Positions 1 to 8,771 are shown, counted from the first letter of the stretch. The stretch: DNA of 58,074 nt from Pseudobacter sp. (GCA_017849455.1 JAFIGX010000021.1:1-58074), one strand, 5' to 3'. Numbers and translations: made by a program. The notes: generated by a model not told the origin, from the letters alone.

Positions 1-10
1 ATGAAATGGC

Positions 11-3000
11 ATGCATAAATATACATCCCGGATAATCGTGAGTATTGGCCTGGTGGTGTGCTGTCAGTGTGTGCAGGCACAAAGAACTGCTCCTGCTGCC
101 TATAATCCTGCCATCAAAGTGAATTATATCCGCACCTGGGATGCCACGGCCCCTGAGCAGACCCCTGCAACGCTGATAACCCGGCCACTGAGGGATGTAA
201 GGCAGTCTACGCAATATTTTGGTGGACTGGGCCGTCCGGTCCAGACGGTGGTAAAGCAAGGATCGATGCAGACGGGCGGCAGTCCACTGGACCTGGTAAG
301 TCCGGTGGTGTATGATGTCTTTGGCCGGGAGGTGTACAGGTATTTGCCATTCGTGGCCAACAGTACCGGGGGTAATGCCTCCCTGAATGATGGCCTGTTC
401 AAGCAGAACCCTTTCCAGCAGGATTCAGCGTTCAACAAAGGGCAATTCCCTGGCGAGACCTTTTACTACAGTAAAACCAACTATGAAGCATCTCCATTGA
501 ACCGGGTGCTGGAAGTGTATGCGCCCGGCAACAGTTGGGCAGGCAGTGAGGACAATACCGATCCCAACACCCGGCGGCGGATGAGTACTCAATACCTGGT
601 CAATACAGCCAGTGATGGAGTACGGATCTGGACGGTGAGCGGTAATAATTTCAGCACGGGATCGGTGTACGATGCGGGTCAGTTATACAAAACGGTGACG
701 ATCGATGAACACCAGCAAAAGACGGTGGAATACAAAGACAAGGAAGGTCAGGTGGTGCTCAAGAAAGTACAACTGGACAACACCCCCACCGAAGGCCATG
801 GAGGATGGCTGTGCACCTATTATATCTACGATGACCTTCACCAGCTACGTGGGGTGATCCAGCCCCGGGGTGTAGAGTTGCTGCAGCAAAACAGTTGGAA
901 CATCAATGCGCTGAACGGAGATATAATGAATGAACAATGTTTCAGGTATGACTATGATGAACGTCGGCGGATGATCACCAAAAAAGTACCGGGAGCAGGA
1001 GAAGTCTACATGGTCTATGATGCCAGAGACAGAGTAGCCATGACACAGGATGCAAACATGCGCATAGCTAATAAGTGGTCTGTTACTTTATATGATGAAT
1101 TGAACCGGCCGGTACAGACGGGGCTTTTGTTGAACACTTATCCCATCGGTGGCACGGCCAACAGAACCTTTGATCAACACCGGACGGCGGCTAGTACTTC
1201 CAGTGAATACCCATTCCCAATTGCCTCACCTCCTGCCACTACTTATTGGGAATGGCTGACTAAAACAGGCTATGATGATTATACTGGCATACCTGCCGGA
1301 CTTTCTTCCACGTATCTCAATACCTGGGATGCCTATTTCGATGCCACGAATAATAATACTTTCCCCTATCCACAGATGCCGGTGCAAAGCACTGCGACCA
1401 AAGGGTTGGTAACCTGGTCACAGGTAAAAGTACTGGACCGCATGCCTGCGGTGTACCTGGCTTCTGCACAGATCTATGATGAATGGGGAAGGATTATTCA
1501 GGTACAAAAGCAGAATATCACTGGAAGTACGGATATGACCACCACGCAGTATAGCTGGTCGGGTCAACCGCTTATCACTGTACAAAAACAGGAGATTGCC
1601 TCCCCGGCACAGACAACAGTGGTGGTGACCAGGATGAGTTATGATGATCTGGGCAGGTTGACAAAGTCCGAGAAAAAGCTCAGCAATACCAATGTGAATA
1701 ATAATGCGATGAGCGCGTGGATGACCATTGCTGTACATGAATATGATGCATTGGGTAAGTTGAAAAAGAAAAAGTTTGGGAGCAAACCAGGGGCGCCAAC
1801 AGGTACTGCGCTGACATCACTGGACTACGAGTATAATATCAGAGGATGGTTGTTGTCCATGAACAAAGACTATATCACAGCCGGTTCCAATAACGATCAA
1901 TATTTTGGAATGCAGTTAGGCTATGATAAGAATGGCACGCTGGGAACATTTACACCCCAATACAATGGTAATATCAGTGGAGCGATCTGGAAAAGTGAAG
2001 GAGATCAACAGAAGCGGAAATATGATTTTACCTATGATCCCCTGAACCGCCTGACAGGGGCGGATTTCAACCAGTATGCATCAGGTAGCGGCACTTCGGC
2101 AGTATTCGACAGATCGGCTAATGTGAATTTCACGGTGAGCAATTTGAGCTATGATGCGAACGGAAATATTCTGACCATGAACCAGCAGGGATTGTTGCTG
2201 AACAGTTCTTCTGCCATCGATCAACTAATGTACATCTACCAAAATAACAGCAATAAACTGACCAGGGTGACAGACGGAGTAGCAGGATCGGATAATGGCA
2301 AACTGGGAGATTTTAAGGATGGGACCAATTTATTCTCGGATGATTATAACTATGATGCCAATGGGAACCTGACACTAGACAGGAATAAAGATATCAGCAG
2401 CATTAGGTATAATATCCTGAATTTACCCAACACCATTACTTTCGATAATGGTAGCACCAATAAGGGATCGATTACCTATACCTATGATGCTGCTGGCAAT
2501 AAGCTGGTAAAAACAACCCAGGAGAGAAAGGGTTTTTATACTTCGTATCTCACTACCACATATATAGATGGGATAGTCTATGAAGGTAGGAGTACAGACC
2601 TAATCGTTGATCCCAATGACTACACTTACAGGCTGCAGTTCATCGGGCACGAAGATGGCAGGATCCGGTATATCAGTAAACATTTTGAGAATGGGGATAG
2701 TGCCTACCAGTTGATAAATGACTATTTTCTGAAAGACCACCTGGGCAATGTGCGTATGGTGTTGGCCGAACAGCAGGACACGGCCCGGTATGTTGCCACG
2801 ATGGAAGCGGCATACCGGGAAAAGGAAAGTAAGTTATTCGACAACATACCAGCGACATCCTATCCAAAATCACTGGTACCAGGTGGCTACCCGACAGATG
2901 GCTCAACGACCAATCCTAACGATTCGCTGGCCAGGGTGAATGGCAGTGGCAAGAAGGTAGGACCATCGTTGGTACTAAGAGTGATGAGCGGTGATAAAGT

Positions 3001-4408
3001 TGATCTGGGAGTGAAATCATTTTACAGACCTCAGGGCAGTCCTGGGCCAACCAGTGACGCACTGGCGGACATATTAAGCTCCCTGGCTGAAGGGATTGTA
3101 GGAAGTGTAGGGAATTCGAAAGGCACACTGTCGCAATTGAGCAATACCGGCACCAGCCCATTATTAGCTGGGTTGAATAATTTCCGGAACAGCAACAATC
3201 CCAATCCGACTTCCAAACCCAAGGCTTACCTGAACTGGATACTATTCGATGATCAGTTTAAGTTTGTAAGTAATTCCAGTGGTGCTATGCCAGTGAATAC
3301 AGCGGATGTAATTGAAGCCCTGGCGCCTGTCACCGTACAGGTCAGCAAGAATGGTTTTTTGTATATTTATGTAAGTAACGAGACACAGAACTGGGATGTA
3401 TTTTTCAATGACCTGAGTGTAAGGCATTTTTCAGGGCCTTTAACGGAAGAGACGCATTATTATCCGTTCGGGTTGACGATGGCGGGTATAAGTAGTCAAG
3501 CGCGTAGACCGAACTATGTAGAGAATAAGAAAAGATTCAATGGCATCGAGTTGAATATGGATCTGGATATCAATATGTATGATGCCTTTTATCGAAATCT
3601 TGATCCGCAAATAGGGCGATTTTGGCAGGTAGACCCAAAGATAGAAAGCGCGGAAGCATGGTCGCCCTATTCTGGGATGCTAAATAATCCGATAAAGAAT
3701 ACGGATCCGTTAGGTGATTCAACCGTTCCAGGCATGGGCTTTTGGTATAATGTAGGAGTAGGCTTAAGGGATGGTTATCAGAGTACTAAAAGTTTTGTCA
3801 AGAGCTTAGGAACGGTACAGGGTTGGAAAAATGTTGGGCATGGATTGGAAAATATTGGAGAGATGATGAACCCTGGTTCCGTGAAAGGGATGATGTTGAG
3901 GTATGAGGTTGTGCAAAGTGGAATCGATGCTGTGAAGAATATACCTAATATGACGGCCGATGATTGGGGGCATGCTGTTGGATTTGGAATTGAAAAGACT
4001 GTAGAAGGGATTGTCCTGACAAAGGGAACTGGAGTAGTTACCAATGCAATAAAAACAAGTAGTACAACTACTCTGTTTAGAGCAGTATCCGACGCAGAAA
4101 AGTTGGATATTTTAGATCATGGAGTCAGAAATATTGGAGGCTCTGGCTATAATCTGGAAAAGTTGTTTGCTACCTCCGCATCCGATGCGGCCCAATTCGG
4201 AAAGTATAATTTTGGATTAGATGGGGTCCCGAATACTATTATGAAATTTAAAATTCCTAATTCTATTATGAAGAACGCAAGTCGATTCGAAACTGATGGC
4301 ATGAAAGCGGTAGGAATCCCTTCAGATTATCTAGATAAGGTTCAATCAGTCGGCCCCCTAAATTACTCACCAAAACCAACAAACCCATTTAAGAACCATG
4401 GATGGTAA
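11..4408 (+). CDS. RHS repeat protein with DUF6443 N-terminus and variable C-terminal toxin-like domain
   Basis: A 1465-residue exported RHS/YD-repeat protein. Residues 1-24 form a signal peptide ending in VQAQ. A DUF6443-type region follows (about 40-190, with FGGLGRPVQTV), then many YD repeats such as YDANGN and YDALGK. The RHS core runs from HYYPFG (1149) through the IGRFWQVDP segment to DPLGD (1232-1236). The last 229 residues are a polymorphic tip: a Gly/Val-rich linker, then from Leu1355 a domain with LFRAVS, KLFATSASDAAQFGKYN and DGMKAVGIP. That pattern resembles ADP-ribosyltransferase-fold toxins of RHS proteins, by memory of the family only. The tip and the genes after it look more A/T-rich than the core, as expected of an exchangeable module. 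The 99-residue ORF 12 nt downstream sits in the immunity-gene position. The RHS assignment is firm; the toxin type is tentative. Confidence 0.9.
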   Translation: MHKYTSRIIVSIGLVVCCQCVQAQRTAPAAYNPAIKVNYIRTWDATAPEQTPATLITRPLRDVRQSTQYFGGLGRPVQTVVKQGSMQTGGSPLDLVSPVVYDVFGREVYRYLPFVANSTGGNASLNDGLFKQNPFQQDSAFNKGQFPGETFYYSKTNYEASPLNRVLEVYAPGNSWAGSEDNTDPNTRRRMSTQYLVNTASDGVRIWTVSGNNFSTGSVYDAGQLYKTVTIDEHQQKTVEYKDKEGQVVLKKVQLDNTPTEGHGGWLCTYYIYDDLHQLRGVIQPRGVELLQQNSWNINALNGDIMNEQCFRYDYDERRRMITKKVPGAGEVYMVYDARDRVAMTQDANMRIANKWSVTLYDELNRPVQTGLLLNTYPIGGTANRTFDQHRTAASTSSEYPFPIASPPATTYWEWLTKTGYDDYTGIPAGLSSTYLNTWDAYFDATNNNTFPYPQMPVQSTATKGLVTWSQVKVLDRMPAVYLASAQIYDEWGRIIQVQKQNITGSTDMTTTQYSWSGQPLITVQKQEIASPAQTTVVVTRMSYDDLGRLTKSEKKLSNTNVNNNAMSAWMTIAVHEYDALGKLKKKKFGSKPGAPTGTALTSLDYEYNIRGWLLSMNKDYITAGSNNDQYFGMQLGYDKNGTLGTFTPQYNGNISGAIWKSEGDQQKRKYDFTYDPLNRLTGADFNQYASGSGTSAVFDRSANVNFTVSNLSYDANGNILTMNQQGLLLNSSSAIDQLMYIYQNNSNKLTRVTDGVAGSDNGKLGDFKDGTNLFSDDYNYDANGNLTLDRNKDISSIRYNILNLPNTITFDNGSTNKGSITYTYDAAGNKLVKTTQERKGFYTSYLTTTYIDGIVYEGRSTDLIVDPNDYTYRLQFIGHEDGRIRYISKHFENGDSAYQLINDYFLKDHLGNVRMVLAEQQDTARYVATMEAAYREKESKLFDNIPATSYPKSLVPGGYPTDGSTTNPNDSLARVNGSGKKVGPSLVLRVMSGDKVDLGVKSFYRPQGSPGPTSDALADILSSLAEGIVGSVGNSKGTLSQLSNTGTSPLLAGLNNFRNSNNPNPTSKPKAYLNWILFDDQFKFVSNSSGAMPVNTADVIEALAPVTVQVSKNGFLYIYVSNETQNWDVFFNDLSVRHFSGPLTEETHYYPFGLTMAGISSQARRPNYVENKKRFNGIELNMDLDINMYDAFYRNLDPQIGRFWQVDPKIESAEAWSPYSGMLNNPIKNTDPLGDSTVPGMGFWYNVGVGLRDGYQSTKSFVKSLGTVQGWKNVGHGLENIGEMMNPGSVKGMMLRYEVVQSGIDAVKNIPNMTADDWGHAVGFGIEKTVEGIVLTKGTGVVTNAIKTSSTTTLFRAVSDAEKLDILDHGVRNIGGSGYNLEKLFATSASDAAQFGKYNFGLDGVPNTIMKFKIPNSIMKNASRFETDGMKAVGIPSDYLDKVQSVGPLNYSPKPTNPFKNHGW

Positions 4409-4420
4409 TTTATCAATACA

Positions 4421-4720
4421 ATGTATGAATTAATTAAAATACAAGCAAGGATAGAACTATTCTCAGAAGGCACGGGAAGAAAAGTTCCATTTAATAGCGG
4501 GTATCGACCAATATTTACCTTCAAGGATGCTTCTACTAAGTTATCAGGTCGAATAGATCTTATTCATGGGAATGTTTTCATTCCTGGGACAAGCGGAGTA
4601 GTTAATATTACTTTTATTGCTGGAATGATCAGTAATGATCATTTCAAAAAAGGGGAGCAGTTTACTTTTAGCGAAGGACTACATACTGTAGGTAGTGGAG
4701 AAATATTGGAAGTCTATTAA
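4421..4720 (+). CDS. Small protein resembling EF-Tu domain 3; candidate immunity protein
   Basis: A 99-residue protein without signal peptide or membrane segment. It aligns by eye along its whole length with the third (C-terminal) beta-barrel of elongation factor Tu: GRKVPFNSGYRPIFTF matches the EF-Tu stretch GRHTPFFKGYRPQFYF, then LSGRIDL against VTGTIEL, FIPGTSGVVNITFI against MPGDNIKMVVTLI, and FTFSEGLHTVGSGEILEV against FAIREGGRTVGAGVVAKV. There is no GTPase domain. It starts 12 nt after the RHS toxin gene, the usual place for a cognate immunity gene. A decoy or target-mimic role, with EF-Tu or its tRNA complex as the toxin target, is inference. Alternatives are an immunity protein that uses this barrel only as a scaffold, or an unrelated cargo gene. 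Confidence 0.7.
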   Translation: MYELIKIQARIELFSEGTGRKVPFNSGYRPIFTFKDASTKLSGRIDLIHGNVFIPGTSGVVNITFIAGMISNDHFKKGEQFTFSEGLHTVGSGEILEVY

Positions 4721-4824
4721 GATTATATTCTGAAGTAAGATTCCTTTACAAAACGTCGGCCTACAGGAGTTTTGTTATTGTGTCATTTACCTTATATAAT
4801 TCTGTCTATTCTTTTTATGTAGTT

Positions 4825-4944
4825 ATGCCTAGGAATAACCTTTTTCGAATTACCCCATTTCTGATACTAGGGATTATCCTGCTGTACACATGGGAAAGCT
4901 TATTATCATACAAGATACAAATGAATATAAGGCAAAGCCCTTGA
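4825..4944 (+). CDS. Possible 39-residue membrane peptide
   Basis: A short ORF, too small for most gene callers. It encodes a basic N-terminus (MPRNNLFR), one hydrophobic stretch (ITPFLILGIILLYTW) and a polar tail. It overlaps the next gene's first 55 nt in another frame. It could be a real single-span peptide, the remnant of a displaced RHS-associated gene, or chance. No ribosome site or promoter supports it strongly. Confidence 0.2.
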   Translation: MPRNNLFRITPFLILGIILLYTWESLLSYKIQMNIRQSP

Positions 4945-5360
4945 AGTATTGGGAAAGGACCACAATCTGGGTTAAAGAAGCTTGTATTCTTTATGCTGTC
5001 TTTTTAATAGGTGTTAGTTTGATATCCTCATTTATCAATGCTATTTATGTTTTGCTATTCTTTTTAATGCTGAACCTGATTGAGTTTCGTAGTTGGGCAA
5101 AAGATTACATTATACATATTGTCCGATCAGACGATAGCGTAGAAGTCGAGTATCATACAAAAGACCATATAAGAATAGTTAACGGTAAACTACAAGACTT
5201 CATGTTTGAAAAAAGGAAAGTTTGGTATAAAATACAGAGAGAAGAGGTCTTTCTCCGAATTGCTTTTAAGGACGATACTTTAATTAGACAATTTATGATA
5301 AAGGATATTGATGAAGATGTATTTGATTCTATAATAAGGCATTTTGGGGCCATCGTTTAA
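4890..5360 (+). CDS. Hypothetical membrane protein with two transmembrane segments
   Basis: A 156-residue protein that I do not recognise. A polar N-terminus (about 1-27) is followed by a hydrophobic hairpin (about 30-68, ACILYAVFLIGVSL then YVLLFFLMLNL) and a soluble C-terminal half rich in charged and aromatic residues. That half looks like a small PH-like or beta-rich domain, but this is only an impression. The gene lies in the A/T-rich tail of the RHS locus, 169 nt after the EF-Tu-domain-3-like gene. It may be a second immunity gene or a passenger left by toxin-cassette exchange. No upstream in-frame start exists before a stop at 4836, apart from the ATG used. Confidence 0.6.
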   Translation: MGKLIIIQDTNEYKAKPLKYWERTTIWVKEACILYAVFLIGVSLISSFINAIYVLLFFLMLNLIEFRSWAKDYIIHIVRSDDSVEVEYHTKDHIRIVNGKLQDFMFEKRKVWYKIQREEVFLRIAFKDDTLIRQFMIKDIDEDVFDSIIRHFGAIV

Positions 5361-5534
5361 AGTATGTAAAGTTGGGCGTACATAATAGGAGCATTTCCAA
5401 TACCCCAACCTCCCACAATTTCTTCACCCCACATTTTCTTCCTATTACCAAAAATCCCCTTACCTTGCAGCGTTTTTGATCCTGAACGTCATAACCATAT
5501 TTTGACTTCAGTCAACCAAATCAATCCGCTCGCT

Positions 5535-6392
5535 ATGCAGTATAGGCTCAAACCCCAGACCAGGACATGGTACCAAACCTCAACCGCCACTGCGTTGAGA
5601 AAGTACACTACACTATTCTTCGTCTTGTTCATTTGCCGCTTCGCCGCATTCGGACAAACGCGTACCGGCATTAGAGGTATGTATCTCCAATGGGGCTACA
5701 ATACCGAATGGTTTACCCGCAGCACTATCCGCTTCAAAGGGGCCGTAGATGGAGTTCCGCACGATTTTACCGCTTACTCGGTAAGAGGGGTCGACCAGAA
5801 CGATATGGACGCTATCTTCAAGAAACCTCTCCAGATCAGCGTTCCGCAATACAACTACCGAATCGGGTTCTATCTCAACCAGGCCAAGACCAAGGCCATC
5901 GAACTCAATTTCGACCATACCAAATACATCGTAAGCGATAACCAGCGACTCCATGTGAAAGGATATGTGGGCGATAAACACTTCGATACCGATACCACCG
6001 TAACTCCCTCCAACTTTTTTCATTTCGAACATACCAATGGTGCCAACTTTTACCATATCAACTATGTTCAGTTCTGGCCACTCAACAAAACAAACAGGCG
6101 TGCCGGTTATTTCGTGCCCATGCTGAAAGTAGGCGCCGGTTTCATGATCCCGAAAACGGATGTCACCCTGTTCGGGAAAAGGCTGGACAATAAATTCCAC
6201 CTCGCCGGCTATATGGCCAGTGTGGAAGGCGGGGCAAAATATTATTTCGCCCATCAATGGTTCCTCGAAGCCACCGCCAAGACCGGTTTCGCCAATTATA
6301 CCAATGCCCTCACGGTCGACGGTGGCAAGGCCCGGCATAGTTTCGGCTATATCGAACTGATCGGCACTGTAGGCTTCGATATCAACTGGTGA
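5535..6392 (+). CDS. Outer-membrane beta-barrel family protein
   Basis: A 285-residue exported protein of unknown function. The ATG at 5535 is preferred over an upstream TTG at 5502. The N-terminal region carries a long basic lead, then a hydrophobic core (TLFFVLFICRFAAFG) and a cleavage site before QTRTG. The mature part alternates polar and aromatic residues in strand-like stretches (MYLQWGYNTEWFTR, YNYRIGFYL) and ends in the strand GTVGFDINW, with the C-terminal aromatic residue typical of barrel proteins. Calling it a small OmpA/porin-like barrel of Bacteroidota rests on this pattern, not on a named family. The next gene starts 41 nt downstream on the same strand, so both may share a transcript. 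Confidence 0.75.
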   Translation: MQYRLKPQTRTWYQTSTATALRKYTTLFFVLFICRFAAFGQTRTGIRGMYLQWGYNTEWFTRSTIRFKGAVDGVPHDFTAYSVRGVDQNDMDAIFKKPLQISVPQYNYRIGFYLNQAKTKAIELNFDHTKYIVSDNQRLHVKGYVGDKHFDTDTTVTPSNFFHFEHTNGANFYHINYVQFWPLNKTNRRAGYFVPMLKVGAGFMIPKTDVTLFGKRLDNKFHLAGYMASVEGGAKYYFAHQWFLEATAKTGFANYTNALTVDGGKARHSFGYIELIGTVGFDINW

Positions 6393-6433
6393 CCGAACAA
6401 TAAGCGGTCGTATCTTTATACAAATGCGATCGT

Positions 6434-7417
6434 ATGAGGATACCATTCGAACAACTCCGGCAGGAATTCAATAGGGTTTTGCTGTCATTATCATTTCCCC
6501 CCGACAAAGCAGATCGATGCAGCTATATCTTCGCGTCCAATAGCAGGGATGGCGTGTATTCTCATGGCCTCAACCGGTTTCCCGTATTTGTAAAACAGGT
6601 GAAAGCCGGGCAGGTCGATCCACAGGCAATACCCAATGCTATCGATCAGAATGGCGCACTCGAAATATGGGATGGCCATCTTGGGCCCGGCATGTTCAAT
6701 GCAACAGTCTCTATGAACAGGGCTGTTGAACTTTCCAAAACAAATGGTATCGGGTGCGTTACCATCAGGAATACCAATCACTGGATGCGCGGCGGCACCT
6801 ATGGCTGGCAGGCAGCCGATGCCGGATGTATCGGCATCTGTTTCACCAATGCTATCGCCGGAATGCCCGCCTGGGGCGGTATTGAGCCGGTACTGGGAAA
6901 CAACCCCCTAGTGATAGCAGTGCCGAGAAAAGAGGGCCATGTAGTGCTCGACATGGCCATGTCGCAATTCTCTTATGGTAAGATGCAGGAATATGAATTG
7001 AAGAAACAACAACTGCCTTTTCCCGGTGGATACGATGCCCAGGGAAATATCACCCATGATCCATCGGCTGTACGCGCCACGAAAAGAGCACTGCCTGCCG
7101 GTTACTGGAAGGGATCGGGCCTGGCCATGATACTCGATATTGTGCTGGTGGCATTGAGCGGGGGCCGGTCAACGGAGATGATCACAAGGTCTGGTGCAGA
7201 ATACGGCATCACACAATGCTTTATCAGCCTGTACAGGCCCGACCTGCATGAAGCGCTGATCGAATCGATCATCCAATATTCACAGAACAGTACACCGGTT
7301 ACCCCAGGCAGGCCAGTAGCCTATCCCGGTCAAAATACCCTGGCAACAAGGATGGAAAGTGAAAAATATGGTGTACTGATCGACGAAACGATGTACGCAA
7401 CACTGCTTGAGATGTAA
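6434..7417 (+). CDS. yiaK: 3-dehydro-L-gulonate 2-dehydrogenase (YiaK/DlgD family, malate/L-lactate dehydrogenase fold)
   Basis: A 327-residue cytoplasmic NAD(P)H-dependent oxidoreductase of the LDH2/MDH2 superfamily, which does not use the Rossmann fold of classical LDH. Family members reduce 2,3-diketo-L-gulonate or related 2-oxo acids in L-ascorbate and sugar-acid breakdown. Visible family features are the early SRDGVYSHGLNRFP segment, NTNHWMRGG with the catalytic His, GNNPLVIAVPR in the nucleotide-binding region, and GYWKGSGLAMILDI near the C-terminus. Length is normal for the family. The YiaK subgroup is chosen because of NHWMRGGTYGWQAA; the exact substrate is not proven by sequence. No other ascorbate-pathway gene is nearby. 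Confidence 0.85.
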   Translation: MRIPFEQLRQEFNRVLLSLSFPPDKADRCSYIFASNSRDGVYSHGLNRFPVFVKQVKAGQVDPQAIPNAIDQNGALEIWDGHLGPGMFNATVSMNRAVELSKTNGIGCVTIRNTNHWMRGGTYGWQAADAGCIGICFTNAIAGMPAWGGIEPVLGNNPLVIAVPRKEGHVVLDMAMSQFSYGKMQEYELKKQQLPFPGGYDAQGNITHDPSAVRATKRALPAGYWKGSGLAMILDIVLVALSGGRSTEMITRSGAEYGITQCFISLYRPDLHEALIESIIQYSQNSTPVTPGRPVAYPGQNTLATRMESEKYGVLIDETMYATLLEM

Positions 7418-7467
7418 CAGCATTTTTAAGAACCCCCAACTACTAACTATAATCAACAAACGAAAAT

Positions 7468-7863
7468 TTATAACTCCTTCGCCGGGTCCCAGAACAATTT
7501 CTTGAAGTCCACCACTTTGTCGTTCTTTACTTTCACGCCTTCTTTTTCGAGGAGCTGCTGCATGCGTGCAGGCGGTTTGAAATGATGTTTACCACTCAGT
7601 ATCCCCAGGCTGTTCACGACCCGGTGCGCAGGGATCTTCGGTTTTGCCTTATCGGCCAGGAACATGGCCCAGCCTACCATCCGTGAGGAAGAACGGGCGC
7701 CGAGACAGGCGGCGATAGCGCCATAGGAAGTAACGCGCCCTTTCGGGATCTGGCGCGCCACCTCGAATACCTGCTCAAAAAAACTGGTGTCCTTCCTGCC
7801 GGAAGGGTTCACTACGGCCATTTTTTCTTTAACGGGCCTAGCTGTCTTTTTTCGGGTAGCCAT
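7468..7863 (-). CDS. Alkyltransferase-like protein (MGMT family without the acceptor cysteine)
   Basis: A 131-residue protein of the O6-alkylguanine-DNA alkyltransferase C-terminal family. It has the helix-turn-helix and recognition segment (VTSYGAIAACLG, SSRMVGWAM). The active-site motif reads PAHRVVN where true MGMT enzymes have PCHRV, so the acceptor Cys is Ala and the protein cannot be a suicide methyltransferase. Alkyltransferase-like (ATL) proteins bind alkylated guanine and hand lesions to nucleotide-excision repair. I use the Met at 7863 (MATRKK); a longer frame back to 7923 would overlap DUF5522 further and has a low-quality N-terminus. It overlaps the DUF5522 gene by 26 nt and is probably translated from the same message as that gene and trmB. 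Confidence 0.88.
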   Translation of the reverse strand: MATRKKTARPVKEKMAVVNPSGRKDTSFFEQVFEVARQIPKGRVTSYGAIAACLGARSSSRMVGWAMFLADKAKPKIPAHRVVNSLGILSGKHHFKPPARMQQLLEKEGVKVKNDKVVDFKKLFWDPAKEL

Positions 7864-8047
7864 CCTGTTTACGTTTTTCCAGTAATTCACTGCGGCGGGG
7901 TTCCGGCACATTCTCGTATTCATACGGGCAATGCCTGCATCCGTTGCCGCAGCAATAGCCTCTTTCCAGGTGATATTGTTCGGTCAGCACCATATACCCC
8001 TGCTCGTTATAATAGAAATCAATTCCTTCTGTCAGATTCTTCTTCAA
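7838..8047 (-). CDS. DUF5522 domain-containing small protein
   Basis: A 69-residue protein with the DUF5522 signature: a central cluster CCGNGCRHCPY, whose four cysteines and His suggest a metal-binding knuckle, and a preceding YYNEQGYMVLTEQYHLERG segment. Function is unknown. Its start overlaps the 3' end of trmB by 29 nt and its end overlaps the ATL gene, giving a tightly packed trmB-DUF5522-ATL arrangement that argues for translational coupling. The charged C-terminus (RSELLEKRKQDG) is typical of the family. It is the kind of gene often missed because of its length. Confidence 0.85.
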   Translation of the reverse strand: MKKNLTEGIDFYYNEQGYMVLTEQYHLERGYCCGNGCRHCPYEYENVPEPRRSELLEKRKQDGYPKKDS

Positions 8048-8732
8048 GCAGCAATGCTTTTAATTCTGGATCTTTATCGGGCAGCGGGGCAGCAGGTAAC
8101 CTGAATTGCAGGTAATGCACCCTGTTGCTCTGTGCGATATCGAGGCTTTCATAATGCGTTTTGATCTGCAACACCTGGCCTGGGTTTTCCTGCGCGTATA
8201 CGTTGTCGCTGTCTTGCAGCAAAGGTAATTGGTAGAGAGCGATCACCCATTTCGTGAAACGGTACAGGCTGGGAGAGTCTGTTTTCAGATGAATGATACC
8301 ACCATCCTTCAGGATTTGCTGGTACAGCCGCAGGAACTTGGGATGCGTGAGTCTCTTGCGCGCTTTGGAGGTACGGAGCTGCGGATCGGGGAAGGTGAGC
8401 CATATCTCTGAAACTTCGCCCGGGGCAAAATAAGTAGCGATACGGTCGATCTGGGTGCGAAGAAAGCCCACGTTATGCAGGTTCTCCTGCAATGCTTTTT
8501 TTGCGCCTACCCAGATGCGGTTCCCTTTCAGGTCAACGCCCAGGAAATTGGTATCGGGGAACATCCTGCCTAGCCCCACAGCATATTCTCCTTTGCCGCA
8601 GGCCAGTTCCAATACGATGGGATGATCATTATGAAAAAACCCATTCCAGTTCCCGGCCATATTCTCCGGGTACTGCAGCACATTCCGGAAAGTGCTCACT
8701 TCTGCAAACCGTTGCAATTTCTTTTGTCCCAT
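8019..8732 (-). CDS. trmB: tRNA (guanine-N7-)-methyltransferase TrmB
   Basis: A 237-residue cytoplasmic SAM-dependent enzyme that makes m7G46 in the tRNA variable loop. The SAM-binding motif IVLELACGKGEY lies in the N-terminal third, followed by FLGVDLKGNR and the family segment EIWLTFPDPQ with a basic stretch after it (SKARKRLTHP). LKTDSPSLY matches the conserved C-terminal half. The start used is the Met of MGQKKLQRF at 8732; the longer frame to 8792 runs into repeat DNA and has no family similarity. Length is normal. It is the first gene of a probable three-gene message with the DUF5522 and ATL genes. Confidence 0.93.
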   Translation of the reverse strand: MGQKKLQRFAEVSTFRNVLQYPENMAGNWNGFFHNDHPIVLELACGKGEYAVGLGRMFPDTNFLGVDLKGNRIWVGAKKALQENLHNVGFLRTQIDRIATYFAPGEVSEIWLTFPDPQLRTSKARKRLTHPKFLRLYQQILKDGGIIHLKTDSPSLYRFTKWVIALYQLPLLQDSDNVYAQENPGQVLQIKTHYESLDIAQSNRVHYLQFRLPAAPLPDKDPELKALLLEEESDRRN

Positions 8733-8771
8733 GATGGGGGCAAATGTAATGAAGGGGAGTGAATTTTTTTG

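Noticed and set aside
5613..6446. 277-codon frame antisense to the outer-membrane barrel gene
   Set aside because: The sense gene has a signal peptide and strand pattern; the antisense product has none.
7468..7863. Active O6-methylguanine-DNA methyltransferase
   Set aside because: The acceptor Cys of PCHRV is Ala here, so the repair reaction is impossible.
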